Shown piece after piece: positions 6,415 through 6,793 of a stretch of DNA of 6,793 nucleotides. The notes beneath the pieces were generated by a model. The model made no database searches. It was given only the letters and a program-made list of their open reading frames with translations, and had not been told where the DNA came from. Position numbers and translations under genes: made by a program. Position 1 is the stretch's first letter. Every line of letters starts with the position of its first letter. Source of the DNA: an uncultured Rhodospirillaceae bacterium (lineage in GTDB: Bacteria; Pseudomonadota; Alphaproteobacteria; Rhodospirillales; Casp-alpha2); the NCBI GenBank assembly GCA_913048145.1, contig CAJWVP010000160.1:1-6793 (forward strand), in the 5' to 3' direction.

Positions 6415-6793
6415 ATGAGCGACACGAAAACCCTGAGCGTCAACGGACGAACCTACGCCTGGCCAAAACAGCCCCTGGTTGTGGTCTGCATCGACGGTTC
6501 ACAACCTGAGTACATGGAAGAGGCGGTCGCCGGCGGCCACATGCCGTTCACCAAGGAGATGTTAGACTGCGGCGCTGACTTGCGGGGCGATTGTGTGGTG
6601 CCAAGCTTCACCAACCCCAACAACCTCTCCATCGTCACGGGTGTGCCGCCAAAGGTGCATGGCATTTCCGGCAACTTCTTCCTGGATCCAGAAACTGGTG
6701 AAGAAGTCATGATGAACGACCCCAAGCTGCTGCGCACAGGCACGATCTTTCAGGCCTTCCATAACGCCGGCGCGAAAATCGCCATCGTCACCG
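6415..6793 (+). CDS. phnA: Phosphonoacetate hydrolase, N-terminal part (3' end outside window)
   Basis: PhnA hydrolyses phosphonoacetate to acetate and phosphate. It is a metal-dependent enzyme of the alkaline phosphatase superfamily that normally binds two metal ions. The frame is open from the ATG at 6415 to the window end, giving 126 residues of an expected length of about 400. Diagnostic blocks are VVVCIDGSQPEYM, with metal-ligand Asp27, and PSFTNPNNLSIVTGVPPKVHGISGN, in which Thr66 is the expected catalytic nucleophile. They correspond to Asp29 and Thr68 as I recall them for the Sinorhizobium enzyme, a constant two-residue offset. The remaining metal ligands lie beyond the window. This enzyme is unrelated to the misnamed E. 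coli phnA (a zinc-ribbon protein). A phosphonoacetaldehyde dehydrogenase gene (phnY) is expected nearby, as in the phnWAY order of other alphaproteobacteria. Confidence 0.94.
   Translation, partial: MSDTKTLSVNGRTYAWPKQPLVVVCIDGSQPEYMEEAVAGGHMPFTKEMLDCGADLRGDCVVPSFTNPNNLSIVTGVPPKVHGISGNFFLDPETGEEVMMNDPKLLRTGTIFQAFHNAGAKIAIVT

Noticed and set aside
6453..6743. - strand frames over the phnA start
   Set aside because: The + strand frame here carries the PhnA metal-ligand and nucleophile blocks, so the antisense frames are incidental.

Overview
The window carries an uptake and breakdown locus for 2-aminoethylphosphonate (AEP, ciliatine), a natural C-P compound. Every gene lies on the + strand. 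Codon use, moderate-to-high GC coding sequence, GTG starts and the protein families suggest an alphaproteobacterium, possibly a marine or aquatic Rhodospirillales-like or Rhizobiales-like organism. That assignment is an inference from general appearance, not from a marker gene.

Layout: (1) 1-867, the C-terminal part of a PiT-family inorganic phosphate transporter, cut by the window's left edge. (2) 868-1150, a non-coding AT-rich leader with overlapping inverted repeats and a sigma70-like promoter candidate. (3) 1151-2185, a periplasmic AEP-binding protein (PhnS2/AepX type). (4) 2186-2297, a GC-rich hairpin that looks like a terminator or attenuator, followed by a strong ribosome binding site. 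(5) 2298-3407, the ABC ATPase (PhnT2/AepV type). (6) about 3424-5133, a single permease polypeptide holding two membrane domains (PhnU2/AepW type). (7) 5134-5265, a short AT-rich spacer with a T-tract and promoter-like boxes. (8) 5266-6396, phnW, AEP:pyruvate aminotransferase. (9) 6415 to the window end, the start of phnA, phosphonoacetate hydrolase.

How the genes work together: the binding protein, ATPase and fused permease import AEP. PhnW transfers its amino group to pyruvate, giving alanine and phosphonoacetaldehyde. A dehydrogenase (PhnY), not present here and expected just downstream, would oxidise this to phosphonoacetate. PhnA would then hydrolyse it to acetate plus phosphate. The products supply nitrogen (as alanine), carbon (acetate) and phosphorus. 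The adjacent PiT gene moves inorganic phosphate, but whether it is functionally tied to the locus cannot be decided from the sequence.

Nothing in the window is an obviously undescribed system. The points most worth checking are the putative operator and promoter before the binding-protein gene, the hairpin between binding-protein and ATPase genes, and the start of the permease.
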